Origin: Mariniradius saccharolyticus AK6
Lineage (GTDB): Bacteria; Bacteroidota; Bacteroidia; Cytophagales; Cyclobacteriaceae
Direction: 5' to 3'
Assembly: GCF_000330725.2 (NCBI RefSeq)
Contig: NZ_AMZY02000009.1
Location: forward strand, 62,001 to 126,000
DNA: 64,000 bases
Numbering within the stretch: position 1 is the first letter of the stretch; each line of letters begins with the position of its first letter. Below are positions 24,981 through 33,755 of the stretch, piece after piece. The notes beneath the pieces were generated by a model, which saw only the letters and a program-made list of their open reading frames with translations, was not told the DNA's origin and made no database searches. A program made the translations under genes and the position numbers.

Positions 24981-26132
24981 TTATTCTTCTTTTCCGCCCT
25001 GGAGAAATTCCTGTGGCGCACTTCCCTTGATCTTTTTGAAGGCGCGGTTGAAGGTGGCCTTCGAGTTGAAGCCCGAATCCAAAGCCAGTGACAAGAGGGT
25101 GTAGCGTCTATTGGTGTCCGCTGTATGTTTTTTGATAAACTCCTCGATCCGAAGGCCATTGATGTAGTCGTTGAAATTTTTGCCAAATACCTGATTGATT
25201 GCGGCGGAGAGCTGTACGGGATTGGTCTGCAGGTGCTGCGCCAATTCCTGCAAGCTCAGCTCGGGTTGGAGAAAAAGTCTTTCTGTCTCCATCAGCAGAC
25301 CTAGCCGGGAAGCTAGGGCGGATTTTTCCGGATCCCTCGCATCCTTGCCGGCTGTGGTTTCTTGGTATTGGATGGGTGCGATACCCTGGCTTTCGGGTGT
25401 TGGATCGGGGATGAAGTCAATACGCGCCGGCTGTTTTTGCGCATAACCCGCCAAGCCGATGTAGACCGCGACGGCGACAAGGGCGAGGTTCCACCACCAG
25501 TCTTGGTAGAAGTCGAGTGAGAGAATCACATCCAAAACCACCATGATCTCCCGGAAAGCCAGCCAAAAGATCATGCAGTAGATGAAGTTCCTGAACCACT
25601 TGAAGTCAATCAAATCCAGGTTGCTGAACTGCCCCATACTCCAGATCCGGTATCGTTTATAGATCAGCAAGCACTGCGAAAGATAATAAGCAAATGAGGT
25701 GACCGCAGCAATCCTCATCACGTAGCTTGCGACCAAGTCCAGCGTTGAGGCATGCAGTGATTCTACAGCCGCAGGACCTTGGACGAAGAATGCAATTTTG
25801 TAGATGAAGTAAATGCCATAGGGCAAAAAATGCCAAAGGTGGCTTTTTTTCAGTCGGAACGAACGGTTGGTCTGGGTGAGAAAGTAAAAGTACACCACAG
25901 GCCCAAACAATAAACTCACACTTCTCAGGAATCCGTTGAATTCATCCCACATGACATTGATTCCTGCAAAGCCAAACGTATAGTCCTGCATTTCCATGGC
26001 CAAGATGAACATGATCCAGCCAAGCAATCTGTCCGATAGCCGCTGCTCGCGATACCCACGGACCAAGAGCAAAACCCAGATCACAAGGCTGAAGAAATAT
26101 CCGAATTGCAGGGGAGTGGTATAGATCGACAT
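24981..26132 (-). CDS. membrane-bound AraC-family transcriptional regulator
   Basis: The ATG at 26132 gives 383 residues. The N-terminal 240 residues hold about seven hydrophobic helices (FGYFFSLVIWVLLLV onward), and the C-terminal 110 residues form an AraC HTH domain (LSLQELAQHLQTNPVQLS, then FNDYINGLRIEEF, LALDSGFNSKATFNRAFKK). This 7TM-AraC layout is common in Bacteroidota and suggests that a membrane signal controls DNA binding. Targets are not evident; the small membrane protein downstream may be one. The second helix pair ends in the usual GxSPQEF-like SAPQEF. Confidence 0.9.
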   Translation of the reverse strand: MSIYTTPLQFGYFFSLVIWVLLLVRGYREQRLSDRLLGWIMFILAMEMQDYTFGFAGINVMWDEFNGFLRSVSLLFGPVVYFYFLTQTNRSFRLKKSHLWHFLPYGIYFIYKIAFFVQGPAAVESLHASTLDLVASYVMRIAAVTSFAYYLSQCLLIYKRYRIWSMGQFSNLDLIDFKWFRNFIYCMIFWLAFREIMVVLDVILSLDFYQDWWWNLALVAVAVYIGLAGYAQKQPARIDFIPDPTPESQGIAPIQYQETTAGKDARDPEKSALASRLGLLMETERLFLQPELSLQELAQHLQTNPVQLSAAINQVFGKNFNDYINGLRIEEFIKKHTADTNRRYTLLSLALDSGFNSKATFNRAFKKIKGSAPQEFLQGGKEE

Positions 26133-26213
26133 GGATTTGAGGGTCAAAAAAGGAAAGTCGGCAATCCATGCCAGATGTGGATTGGATTGCCGACGGGATG
26201 GGTTTCTAATTTA

Positions 26214-26798
26214 TCAATCTTTTTTCAAGTCTTTGACCAATTTTGCCATATCGATCTTATCGCCGGGCTTGATGGATTCGTTCACCGTCAGGATCAGCAC
26301 CTTTTTGGCACCATCCCGGAAGTAGATTTTTTGGCCGACCTTCAACGAAACACCACTGTTGGACATGGGCGAAAGGTTAGGATTCATCACATTTGGGATG
26401 ATCAGTGGAATGGACTTTAGAGATGAGTTGTGCAGTGTGAAATTGATCTCGGGCGCGTTTTCGGGATTGTAGGTGTAGGGTTTGCGTTCTACGAATTCTA
26501 TTGACAGGTTCATATCATTCAAGGAATTGTTTTTCAGCCTTAGGATATGGTCTGGGTTTACCGAAACTACCGCGTTGCCATAGGATCCAAGCCCAAAGCC
26601 CTGTACTTGTTTTTTGGTTTTGGGATCGATCACCGAAACATCGATGGGGGTTTTGGAGGTGCTGCTTATGTTGACATCGAAGGAGGCAAACTCCTGATAG
26701 GTAAGCTCCACGGATTTCATGGCAGGGACTTCGATTTTTTCTTTTTTGCCCAATTGTAAGGATAGGAGCAAAGAGGCAAGGATCATGAGGTTTTTCAT
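26214..26798 (-). CDS. hypothetical exported protein
   Basis: The 194-residue protein has a short signal-like N-terminus (MKNLMILASLLLSLQLG) and a beta-rich mature part (VELTYQEFASFDVNISS, VVSVNPDHILRLKNN, LILTVNESIKPGDKID). No family was recognised; the strand pattern suggests a small beta-sandwich. It is separated by 81 bp from the AraC-type gene on the same strand and may share its transcript. Confidence in the reading frame is good because of the clear signal and balanced composition. Confidence 0.72.
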   Translation of the reverse strand: MKNLMILASLLLSLQLGKKEKIEVPAMKSVELTYQEFASFDVNISSTSKTPIDVSVIDPKTKKQVQGFGLGSYGNAVVSVNPDHILRLKNNSLNDMNLSIEFVERKPYTYNPENAPEINFTLHNSSLKSIPLIIPNVMNPNLSPMSNSGVSLKVGQKIYFRDGAKKVLILTVNESIKPGDKIDMAKLVKDLKKD

Positions 26799-27047
26799 TT
26801 TTTCTTTTTGTGATGAGGTTACAAAGCTGACACGACCGTGCCAATCATGGGACCAAAGTAACGGTGCTGGATTTTCCCAGGCGCCTTAGATCATGATTTG
26901 AGTCCTCAAACTGTCGGGTTTACTGGTCCCAAATAATTTGAGACCCTGAGTACCCTTGCCCCGGTCAGGTTGGAGGTTTGGTTTGTTTAAGGTTGGAAGG
27001 GTTTTTCCCGGGAAAACGGCCTTATCCCACTGTGTTGCTGCCCTGTA

Positions 27048-27087
27048 GATTTGTTCCGATCGGCCCTGATTTGTTCCGATGCAATAA
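27048..27087. repeat. 20-bp tandem direct repeat
   Basis: GATTTGTTCCGAT occurs at 27048-27060 and 27068-27080, exactly 20 bp apart, with diverged 7-bp tails. The second copy supplies the possible -33 TTTG of the GSCFA promoter, so it could be an operator. Confidence 0.7.
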
Positions 27088-27098
27088 TTGTGACTTTG
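27070..27098 (+). promoter_or_regulatory. possible promoter of the GSCFA gene
   Basis: TTTG (27070-27073) and TGACTTTG (27091-27098) are 17 bp apart, close to the Bacteroidota -33/-7 pattern with one mismatch in the -7 box. The ATG is 48 bp downstream. Confidence 0.35.
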
Positions 27099-27146
27099 GC
27101 GTAAATTTATGTTCTTGGTTGTGGCGATTCTTCCTAATTTTAAGCC

Positions 27147-28133
27147 ATGCTTTGGACCACGTCTTTCGATATCCCCGAGGGGGACAATAAAATTACCCAC
27201 CGCTCTTCCATCCTTTCTATCGGCTCCTGTTTTTCGACGATGATCGGAGAGAAGCTGGCCGAGCGGAAGTTTCCGGTTTTGAACAATCCCTTTGGCACCA
27301 TTTTTAATCCCCTCTCCATTGCCAATCTATTGGAGGACTCTGCGCTGGAGATGCCCGTGAACACCGATTTGATGCTGGTCAGGGATGGATTGTACCTGCA
27401 TTATGGGATGCATTCGGATGTGGTCGCCTACAGTCAGGATTCGCTGGAGCGCTTGATCCAAAAAAAGCAGCAGCAGGTCAAAAATTCACTGGAGCATGCA
27501 AGTCTCCTACTCGTGACTTTTGGTACGGCTTGGGTATATGAGTATGGGGAAAAAGGCCAAATCGTCGCCAATTGCCATAAGCAACCTGCGGATTTGTTTG
27601 AAAAAAGGCTGCTCCACCCCGACGAAATCCAAAAATCATTCAGCAGTTTCCTCAATATTCTCCGCGAAATCAACCCCAACATCCGGGTGATTTTGACCGT
27701 CAGTCCAGTCCGCCATACAAGGGACGGCATACCGGAAAACCAACTCAGCAAATCGGTCTTGAGGCTAGCCGCCCATGACTTGACGGAGACTTACGACTTT
27801 GTAAGCTATTTCCCCAGCTATGAAATCATGATGGATGAGTTGCGGGATTACCGGTTCTATAAGGAAGATCTGGTGCATCCCAATGCCCAGGCCGAGGATT
27901 ACATTTGGCAGCGGTTCAAGACCGCATGGATTGATTCCAAGTCTTTCCAGCTAATCGAGGAGTTTGAGGGAATCAAGCGGGACTTGGCCCACCGGCCCTT
28001 CAATCCCGACAGTCCGGCACATATGAAGTTTCTGGACAACCTCCAGAAGAAACTGGAGAAATACAACCGCGACTTTGACTTTTCGAAGGAAATCGACCAA
28101 CTCCGGAAGCAGACGCAGTATCGGGGGAAGTGA
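27147..28133 (+). CDS. GSCFA domain protein
   Basis: The 328-residue protein has the family-defining SIGSCFSTMIGEKL near residue 25, then NNPFGTIFNP, VTFGTAWVYE and VILTVSPVRHTRDG. GSCFA proteins belong to the SGNH hydrolase-like group. The Ser/Gly motif and the C-terminal DLVHPNAQA (Asp and His) fit a Ser-His-Asp esterase. The substrate is unknown; no signal peptide, so cytoplasmic. The C-terminal 80 residues are helical. It is followed by a repeat-rich spacer and then the DUF255 gene. Confidence 0.92.
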   Translation: MLWTTSFDIPEGDNKITHRSSILSIGSCFSTMIGEKLAERKFPVLNNPFGTIFNPLSIANLLEDSALEMPVNTDLMLVRDGLYLHYGMHSDVVAYSQDSLERLIQKKQQQVKNSLEHASLLLVTFGTAWVYEYGEKGQIVANCHKQPADLFEKRLLHPDEIQKSFSSFLNILREINPNIRVILTVSPVRHTRDGIPENQLSKSVLRLAAHDLTETYDFVSYFPSYEIMMDELRDYRFYKEDLVHPNAQAEDYIWQRFKTAWIDSKSFQLIEEFEGIKRDLAHRPFNPDSPAHMKFLDNLQKKLEKYNRDFDFSKEIDQLRKQTQYRGK

Positions 28134-28140
28134 GATTTGA

Positions 28141-28213
28141 GACGCAAGACGCAAGACACAAGACGCAAGACATAAGATACAAGAAGCGAGAGTTGAGAAG
28201 CGAGACACGAGAT
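28141..28213. repeat. degenerate GACGCAA simple repeat
   Basis: GACGCAA, GACACAA, GACATAA and GAAGCGA variants are repeated about ten times. This kind of low-complexity AGACGCAAG repeat is common between genes in some Bacteroidota. It fills the start of the spacer after the GSCFA gene. Confidence 0.85.
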
Positions 28214-28330
28214 ATTTGGCAGGAGAAGGGAGCGCTTCGATGTTAATCAGAGATTGGACTATGGTCTTTACATATTCAAACACAAGGCTGCGAGAAAGGA
28301 AATATGCAATGAAAGCCAATTTCAGCCGCT

Positions 28331-28408
28331 ATCGACTGTGGACCATGGACTATCGACCCCCTCAATAACCAATAACCCAATAACCCAATAACTCAATAAC
28401 TCAATAAC
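28331..28408. repeat. GACTATGGACC-like block and CAATAACCC tandem repeat
   Basis: ATCGACTGTGGACCATGG then ACTATCGACC (28331-28358) is a small partly self-complementary block. It is followed by about six 8- to 9-bp units of CAATAACC/CAATAACT (28363-28408), ending 16 bp before the DUF255 start codon. The units may vary in number between strains. Confidence 0.85.
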
Positions 28409-28424
28409 ACCCTAACCAACTCCC

Positions 28425-30449
28425 ATGAATCGCCTTTCCCAATCAAAAAGCCCCTATTTGCTCCAACACCAGCATAATCCTGTGGATTGGTATCCTTGGG
28501 GAGAGGAGGCTTTGAACAAGGCGCAGCAGGAAGACAAGCCAATTCTCGTCAGTATTGGGTATTCGGCCTGCCATTGGTGCCATGTGATGGAGCGGGAGAG
28601 TTTTGAGGACGAGGAGACGGCAGACCTGATGAATGCCCACTTTGTCTGTATCAAGATCGACCGGGAGGAAAGGCCCGACCTTGACAATATCTACATGGAG
28701 GCGCTGCAGGCGATGGGCGTACAGGGCGGTTGGCCGCTCAATGTATTCCTGATGCCCAATCAGAAGCCTTTTTATGGTGGTACTTATTTCCCCAACAAGC
28801 AATGGAAAAACCTCCTCGGCAGTATCGCCAATGCTTACAAAAACCACCATGGGCAATTGCTTGAAAGCGCAGAGGGGTTTGGACGGAGTATCGGCAGGTC
28901 GGAGCTGGAAAAGTATGGTTTAAAAGCCGCCGAAACAGGTTTGGAAAAAGCGGATATCGAATTGGTATTGGACAAGTTGACTGCACAGTTTGATTTGGAA
29001 TGGGGCGGAATGAACCGTAAACCCAAGTTTCCGATGCCGGCGGTTTGGTTGTTTGTATTGGATGCGGCTTTGCTGGGTAAGGATCAAGAACTGCTCGAAA
29101 AGGTATTTTTCACCCTGAAGAAAATCGGTATGGGCGGCATCTATGACCACTTGCGGGGAGGCTGGGCGAGGTATTCTGTGGATGGGGAATGGTTTGCGCC
29201 GCATTTCGAGAAAATGCTCTACGACAATGGACAACTGCTCGACCTCTACGCCAAGGCCTATCAAGTGAGCGGGGATGAGTTTTTCAAGGAAAAAGTCTTG
29301 GAGACGGTCGATTGGATAGAGGCGGAGATGCTGCTGTCCGAAGGAGGGTTTTTTGCGGCACAGGATGCTGACTCGGAAGGCGTGGAAGGGAAATTTTACA
29401 CATGGAAATATGAGGAACTTGAGGCCATCCTGGGTGAAGACCTGAGTTGGTTCAAGAAGCTCTACAACTTGAAGTACCAGGGCAATTGGGAAGATGGTGT
29501 GAACATCCTGTTCCAAACGGAGCCCTATGCGGATCTTGCCGCGGAGATTGGGCTGAGCGAAAAAGCCTATCGGGAACGACTTCAGCAAATCAAGACCAAA
29601 CTCCTAACGGTGCGCAACCGGCGTATTTATCCAGGATTGGACGACAAGGTTTTGAGCGGTTGGAACGGTTTGGCGATTGCGGGTTTGGCGCAGGTTTTTC
29701 TGGCAACTGGATCGGAGAAGGCGCTTTCATTGGCCAAGAGGAATGGGAAGTTCCTTTGGGAAAAGATGTTCAAAGGCCAAGTCTTGTACCGGTCCTACAA
29801 GGATGGGCAAGCCTACACGCCGGCATTCCTGGAGGATTATGCCGCGGTAATTCGGGGATACATTTCCCTTTACCAAGCGAGTTTTGAGACCGAATGGCTG
29901 CTGAAAGCCAAGGAATTGACGGACTTGGTTTTGGAGCAGTATTATGATGAGGGGGATGGCTTTTTCTTTTTCAATAATCCCAAAGCCGAAAAACTCATCG
30001 CCAACAAGAAGGAGCTTTTTGACAATGTCATTCCGGCTTCCAACTCGGTCATGGCTAGAAACCTGCAGGATTTGGGTTTGTATTTTTACCAGGAAGAATA
30101 TCAAGCGATCGCAGAACATATGCTGGCGAGCGTAAAAAGGCTGATTTTGACCGAGCCGGGATTTTTGTGCAATTGGGCTTCACTGATGCTGCACACCTTG
30201 GTGCCAAAAGCCGAGGTTGCCGTAGTGGGAACCGGCGCAATCGAAAAGGGAAAAGCGCTTTTGTCCACCTATCAGCCCAACATGGTTTTAGCCTGTTCAG
30301 AAACCCTGACGAATATTGTCCCGCTGCTGGAAGGCAAGACGGCGGATTCTGAAGGAAATGCCTTAATTTACGTTTGCTTCAACCGTGCCTGCCAAAGGCC
30401 GGTCGCAGCGGTGGCGGATGCCGTCGCACAGTTTCCCACTTTAGCGTAG
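28425..30449 (+). CDS. DUF255 thioredoxin-fold protein (YyaL/SPATA20-like)
   Basis: At 674 residues it is the full family length. The N-terminal thioredoxin-like domain has [18 protein letters not shown] (Cys-x-x-Cys around residues 48-51). The rest is an alpha/alpha barrel of the six-hairpin type ([38 protein letters not shown]). The family resembles N-acyl-glucosamine epimerase-like barrels fused to a redox domain; its reaction is not established. It lies directly before priA, 8 bp stop to start. Confidence 0.93.
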   Translation: MNRLSQSKSPYLLQHQHNPVDWYPWGEEALNKAQQEDKPILVSIGYSACHWCHVMERESFEDEETADLMNAHFVCIKIDREERPDLDNIYMEALQAMGVQGGWPLNVFLMPNQKPFYGGTYFPNKQWKNLLGSIANAYKNHHGQLLESAEGFGRSIGRSELEKYGLKAAETGLEKADIELVLDKLTAQFDLEWGGMNRKPKFPMPAVWLFVLDAALLGKDQELLEKVFFTLKKIGMGGIYDHLRGGWARYSVDGEWFAPHFEKMLYDNGQLLDLYAKAYQVSGDEFFKEKVLETVDWIEAEMLLSEGGFFAAQDADSEGVEGKFYTWKYEELEAILGEDLSWFKKLYNLKYQGNWEDGVNILFQTEPYADLAAEIGLSEKAYRERLQQIKTKLLTVRNRRIYPGLDDKVLSGWNGLAIAGLAQVFLATGSEKALSLAKRNGKFLWEKMFKGQVLYRSYKDGQAYTPAFLEDYAAVIRGYISLYQASFETEWLLKAKELTDLVLEQYYDEGDGFFFFNNPKAEKLIANKKELFDNVIPASNSVMARNLQDLGLYFYQEEYQAIAEHMLASVKRLILTEPGFLCNWASLMLHTLVPKAEVAVVGTGAIEKGKALLSTYQPNMVLACSETLTNIVPLLEGKTADSEGNALIYVCFNRACQRPVAAVADAVAQFPTLA

Positions 30450-30457
30450 CAAGACTT

Positions 30458-32977
30458 TTGGAAAGCCTATTTGGAGATACATATCCGGTCGGGGAGGACC
30501 TCAATCCGCTTTTTGCGGATATCATTTTGCCCGTCCCGATTCCGCGAATGTTTACCTACAAAATCCCAAAGTCCCTTGCAGAAGGGATTGGGATTGGGTA
30601 CCGCGTTATCGTACAGTTTGGAAAAAAGAAGGTTCTTACCGGAATTGTCGGTAAGGTCCATGCCAAACCTCCCCAAGCTTATGAGGCAAAGCCGATTTTG
30701 GATGTGCTCGATGCGCAGGCTACGGTCAATCCACTCCAAATCCGACTGTGGGCTTGGATGGCGGAGTACTATTGCTGCCATATCGGCGAAGTGATGAATG
30801 CTGCGCTTCCCTCGGGATTGAAACTCAGCAGCGAAAGCAAGATCCAGATCAATCCACTTTTTGATCAAGAGACATCTGCCTATCCCCTGGACGATCGGGA
30901 GTTGGTGATTCTGGAGGCCCTTGCCCAGCGTGAAGAGATGAGTTACCAAGATTGTGAAAATATCCTGGGAATCAAATCCATACATGGTATTATCAAAAGC
31001 CTTGTTGTAAAGGAAGCAATTCTGGTTTTTGAGGAAGTCAAGGATAAATTCAGCCCAAAGGTGGAGAGCAGGGTGAGATTGGTGAAACGCTATGCGGAGG
31101 ATCGCGATGCTTTGGAAGGGCTTTTTGCCAGCATTTCCGGCAAACCGAAGCAGGAGGAAATCCTACTCAAGTACCTCCAGGAAGTTCCAGTATTTCATCA
31201 GGTCGCGTTGAATGAGAAAGGATTGGAGAAATCCGTATTCGCCCAAGCCGGACTGTCCCAATCTGCCCTGAAGACCTTGGTGAAAAATGGGGTGCTGGAG
31301 GAATTCAAGGTCGTGGTCAGCAGATTCCAAGACGAGTTGGCTGCTTCCGATCCGATTCAATTGTCCCAAGAACAGGAGGCGGCGAAGGCATCGATCAAGC
31401 AACAGTTTGAGGAAAAACATACTGTCCTATTGCACGGCATCACGGGAAGCGGAAAGACGGAGATCTACATTACCTTGATCGAGGAGGCCTTGGCAGGTGG
31501 TTCGCAGGTCTTGTTGTTGTTGCCCGAGATTGCCTTGACCACGCATATGGTGGATCGACTGCGGAAGGTTTTTGGAGGCAGGATGGGGGTTTTTCATTCC
31601 AAGTATTCCGACAACGAACGCGTCGAAGTATGGAATGGAGTCCTGAGTGGGAAAGTTTCCTTTGTCGTAGGTGTACGGTCTTCGATTTTTCTGCCTTTTG
31701 ATTCCTTGGGTTTGGTGATCGTAGATGAAGAACACGAGTCGTCTTACAAGCAGTTTGATCCCGCACCGAGGTATCAGGCCCGGGATGCAGCCATTATGCT
31801 TGCATGGCTGCATCAGGCAAAGACGCTTTTGGGTTCCGCAACGCCATCTTTTGAATCTTTTTACAATGCAAGGCAAAAAAAATACGGCTACTTCCAACTG
31901 AAGAACCGATACGGCGAAGCGCAGCTTCCGGAGTTTCATTTGGCAGATATCCTAGCGGACAAAAAGAAAAACCTGCTCAAACTCGATTCCACGAGGCTGC
32001 TGCGGGAGAAAATCCAAGAGGCCTTGCAGCGGCAGGAGCAAGTCTTGATTTTTCAAAATAGGAGGGGGTATGCCCCCTACATCTGTTGCGAGGATTGTGG
32101 ATGGATACCGGGTTGTGATCGCTGCGACGTCAGCCTTACCTATCACCAATTTGGAGAGGAAATGCGCTGCCATTACTGTGGTTTCAAGGAAAAAGTCCCC
32201 CACACCTGTGCAGCCTGTGGAAGTACCAAATTGGGAGCAGTTGGATTGGGTACAGAGCGGATAGAAGAAAGTTTGGCCCTGCTATTTCCCGAGGCTCGGA
32301 TTGCCAGGATGGATTTGGATACCACAAGGAGCAAGTATGGCTACCAGCGCCTGTTGGAGGATTTTGGCAGTGGCAATGTAGATATTTTGGTTGGGACACA
32401 GATGATTACCAAGGGTTTGGACTTTGATCGTGTGACCGTAGTGGGAATTATGGATGCGGATAGGATCTTATATTTCCCGGATTTCCGGGCCGGTGAGCGG
32501 GCTTTTCAGCAGATCACGCAGGTCGCAGGAAGAGCAGGCCGGAGGGATAAGCGAGGCAACGTCATTATTCAAACGCGACGGCCGGATGATCAGATTTTTA
32601 CCCAAATCATGGCGGGCGATTATGTCAATTTCTACCTGCAGGAGATGGGGGAGCGACAGCGTTTTTTTTACCCGCCTTTTGTCAAGATCATCAAAGTCAG
32701 CACGCGCCACAAAGAGTACAAAGTGGCTGAAAAAGCCGCCCGACACCTGCACCAATTGATGGCAGAAATTCCAGTGAAGAAAATCATGTTGGGTCCAGAG
32801 AAAGGCTTGATCGGAAAAATCAAGGATCAATACATCTTTGAGTCGGTGGCCAAGTTGGATCGTACTTCCCAAGCACAAGCCCAGTTCAAACATGATCTCC
32901 AAGCAGCCTTGGAGGAAATGCAGGCGCACAAAGACTTCAAATCGGTGCGGTTTGTGGTGGATGTGGATCCGTATTGA
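30458..32977 (+). CDS. priA: primosomal protein N', replication-restart helicase
   Basis: From TTG at 30458 the protein has 839 residues. It has an N-terminal DNA-binding domain (FADIILPVPIPRMFTYKIP), Walker A GITGSGKTEIY, DEEH, and four Cys pairs for zinc in CCEDCGWIPGCDRC and CHYCGFKEK...CAACG. Helicase motifs VGTQMITKGLDF and QVAGRAGR follow. PriA reloads the replisome at stalled forks. No ATG precedes the conserved N-terminus, and the frame is open further upstream into the DUF255 gene. The TTG 8 bp after the preceding stop is the best start. Confidence 0.94.
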   Translation: MESLFGDTYPVGEDLNPLFADIILPVPIPRMFTYKIPKSLAEGIGIGYRVIVQFGKKKVLTGIVGKVHAKPPQAYEAKPILDVLDAQATVNPLQIRLWAWMAEYYCCHIGEVMNAALPSGLKLSSESKIQINPLFDQETSAYPLDDRELVILEALAQREEMSYQDCENILGIKSIHGIIKSLVVKEAILVFEEVKDKFSPKVESRVRLVKRYAEDRDALEGLFASISGKPKQEEILLKYLQEVPVFHQVALNEKGLEKSVFAQAGLSQSALKTLVKNGVLEEFKVVVSRFQDELAASDPIQLSQEQEAAKASIKQQFEEKHTVLLHGITGSGKTEIYITLIEEALAGGSQVLLLLPEIALTTHMVDRLRKVFGGRMGVFHSKYSDNERVEVWNGVLSGKVSFVVGVRSSIFLPFDSLGLVIVDEEHESSYKQFDPAPRYQARDAAIMLAWLHQAKTLLGSATPSFESFYNARQKKYGYFQLKNRYGEAQLPEFHLADILADKKKNLLKLDSTRLLREKIQEALQRQEQVLIFQNRRGYAPYICCEDCGWIPGCDRCDVSLTYHQFGEEMRCHYCGFKEKVPHTCAACGSTKLGAVGLGTERIEESLALLFPEARIARMDLDTTRSKYGYQRLLEDFGSGNVDILVGTQMITKGLDFDRVTVVGIMDADRILYFPDFRAGERAFQQITQVAGRAGRRDKRGNVIIQTRRPDDQIFTQIMAGDYVNFYLQEMGERQRFFYPPFVKIIKVSTRHKEYKVAEKAARHLHQLMAEIPVKKIMLGPEKGLIGKIKDQYIFESVAKLDRTSQAQAQFKHDLQAALEEMQAHKDFKSVRFVVDVDPY

Positions 32978-32995
32978 ATCTATGACGCTTAATTC

Positions 32996-33107
32996 AATAT
33001 CGTCTTTTGAAGTGATATACTACAATATCCTTTGATACGATGATATTTATGTATATCATTTAATTAGAAGATAATTGTAAATATCGTCTTTTTTAACGAT
33101 ATTTGGA
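32996..33107. promoter_or_regulatory. four phased 28-bp repeats (operator-like array)
   Basis: Repeats begin at 32996, 33024, 33052 and 33080, exactly 28 bp apart. Each starts with (A/T)ATATC, has a 12-bp spacer and then GATA(T/A)(T/A), giving inverted half-sites at constant distance. Units 1 and 4 share AATATCGTCTTTT. The fourth contains a longer perfect pair AAATATCGT/ACGATATTT and ends 3 bp before the satD start codon, so binding here would block its transcription or translation. Confidence 0.85.
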
Positions 33108-33110
33108 TAT

Positions 33111-33755
33111 ATGATTGCGGTAATCAAAGGAGATATCATCGGTTCAAGAAATCTGGAACATCCGGACAAATGGCTTGCCCCATTGAAACATCTTTTTGCC
33201 GATTGGGGCTTAACGACCTGGCAATGGGAGATTGTTTGGGGTGATTTTTTCCAATTTGAGATTACGCAGCCCGAAGAGGCGCTCCATCGTGCCCTGCAAA
33301 TCAAGGCGCTTGTTAAGCATGTCGCAGCAGATGACCCGCAGCGGAAATCAAGTCCGATAGACGTGCGGATGGCAATTGGAATTGGAGAGAAAACTTATAC
33401 AGGGGAGCGAATATCGGAAAGCAACGGCCCAGCCTTTGTCTACGCCGGAGAGCGGTTCGAAAAACTCAAAAAAGACCGGGTCAATCTAGGAATTCAAAGT
33501 CCGAGCGAAGATTTTGATCGGGAGATCGACCTGTACTTGAAGCTTGCAGGATTGTTTATGGATGAATGGACGATTTCCTCAGCTGAACTTGTCAGCATGG
33601 TGCTCAAGCGTCCGGCGGCCAACCAAGAAGCGCTTGGGAATATGCTGGGGATCAAGCAAAACTCTGTAAGTGGCCGCTGGAATAGGGCCAAAGTGGATGA
33701 ATTGCTGGAAGTCGAGCTGATGTTTAGGCATAAACTCAAGCAGTGTTTCCCATGA
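33111..33755 (+). CDS. SatD family protein
   Basis: The 214-residue protein matches the SatD family: MIAVIKGDIIGSRNLE at the N-terminus, then WGDFFQFEI, RMAIGIGEKTY and ESNGPAFVYAGERFEKLK. The C-terminal 60 residues (NQEALGNMLGIKQNSVSGRWNRA) look like a helix-turn-helix, so it may bind DNA. It lies directly downstream of the 28-bp repeat array, which would fit autoregulation. Its stop overlaps the ATG of the DUF3307 gene (ATGA). The family is uncharacterised; the link to the array is inferred from position. Confidence 0.88.
   Translation: MIAVIKGDIIGSRNLEHPDKWLAPLKHLFADWGLTTWQWEIVWGDFFQFEITQPEEALHRALQIKALVKHVAADDPQRKSSPIDVRMAIGIGEKTYTGERISESNGPAFVYAGERFEKLKKDRVNLGIQSPSEDFDREIDLYLKLAGLFMDEWTISSAELVSMVLKRPAANQEALGNMLGIKQNSVSGRWNRAKVDELLEVELMFRHKLKQCFP

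Larger units (their letters stand above)
26799..27146. other. divergent intergenic region upstream of the GSCFA gene
   Basis: This 348-bp region between divergent genes carries a 20-bp tandem repeat at 27048-27087 and a promoter-like pair for the plus strand. No gene is seen; a minus-strand ORF there overlaps the GSCFA start and looks random. Confidence 0.5.

Noticed and set aside
28141-28408. CRISPR or attachment site
   Set aside because: The units are 7-9 bp simple repeats with no spacer-repeat structure and no integrase or tRNA nearby.
30374-30457. N-terminal extension of PriA from an upstream TTG
   Set aside because: It would overlap the DUF255 coding region by 76 bp and adds low-quality Cys/Gly/Arg sequence before the conserved FADIILPVPIPR; the TTG at 30458 fits better.
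32996-33107. CRISPR-like array
   Set aside because: The 28-bp units diverge from each other and are directly adjacent with no unique spacers of constant length; no cas genes are near. The conserved inverted half-sites fit an operator array better.
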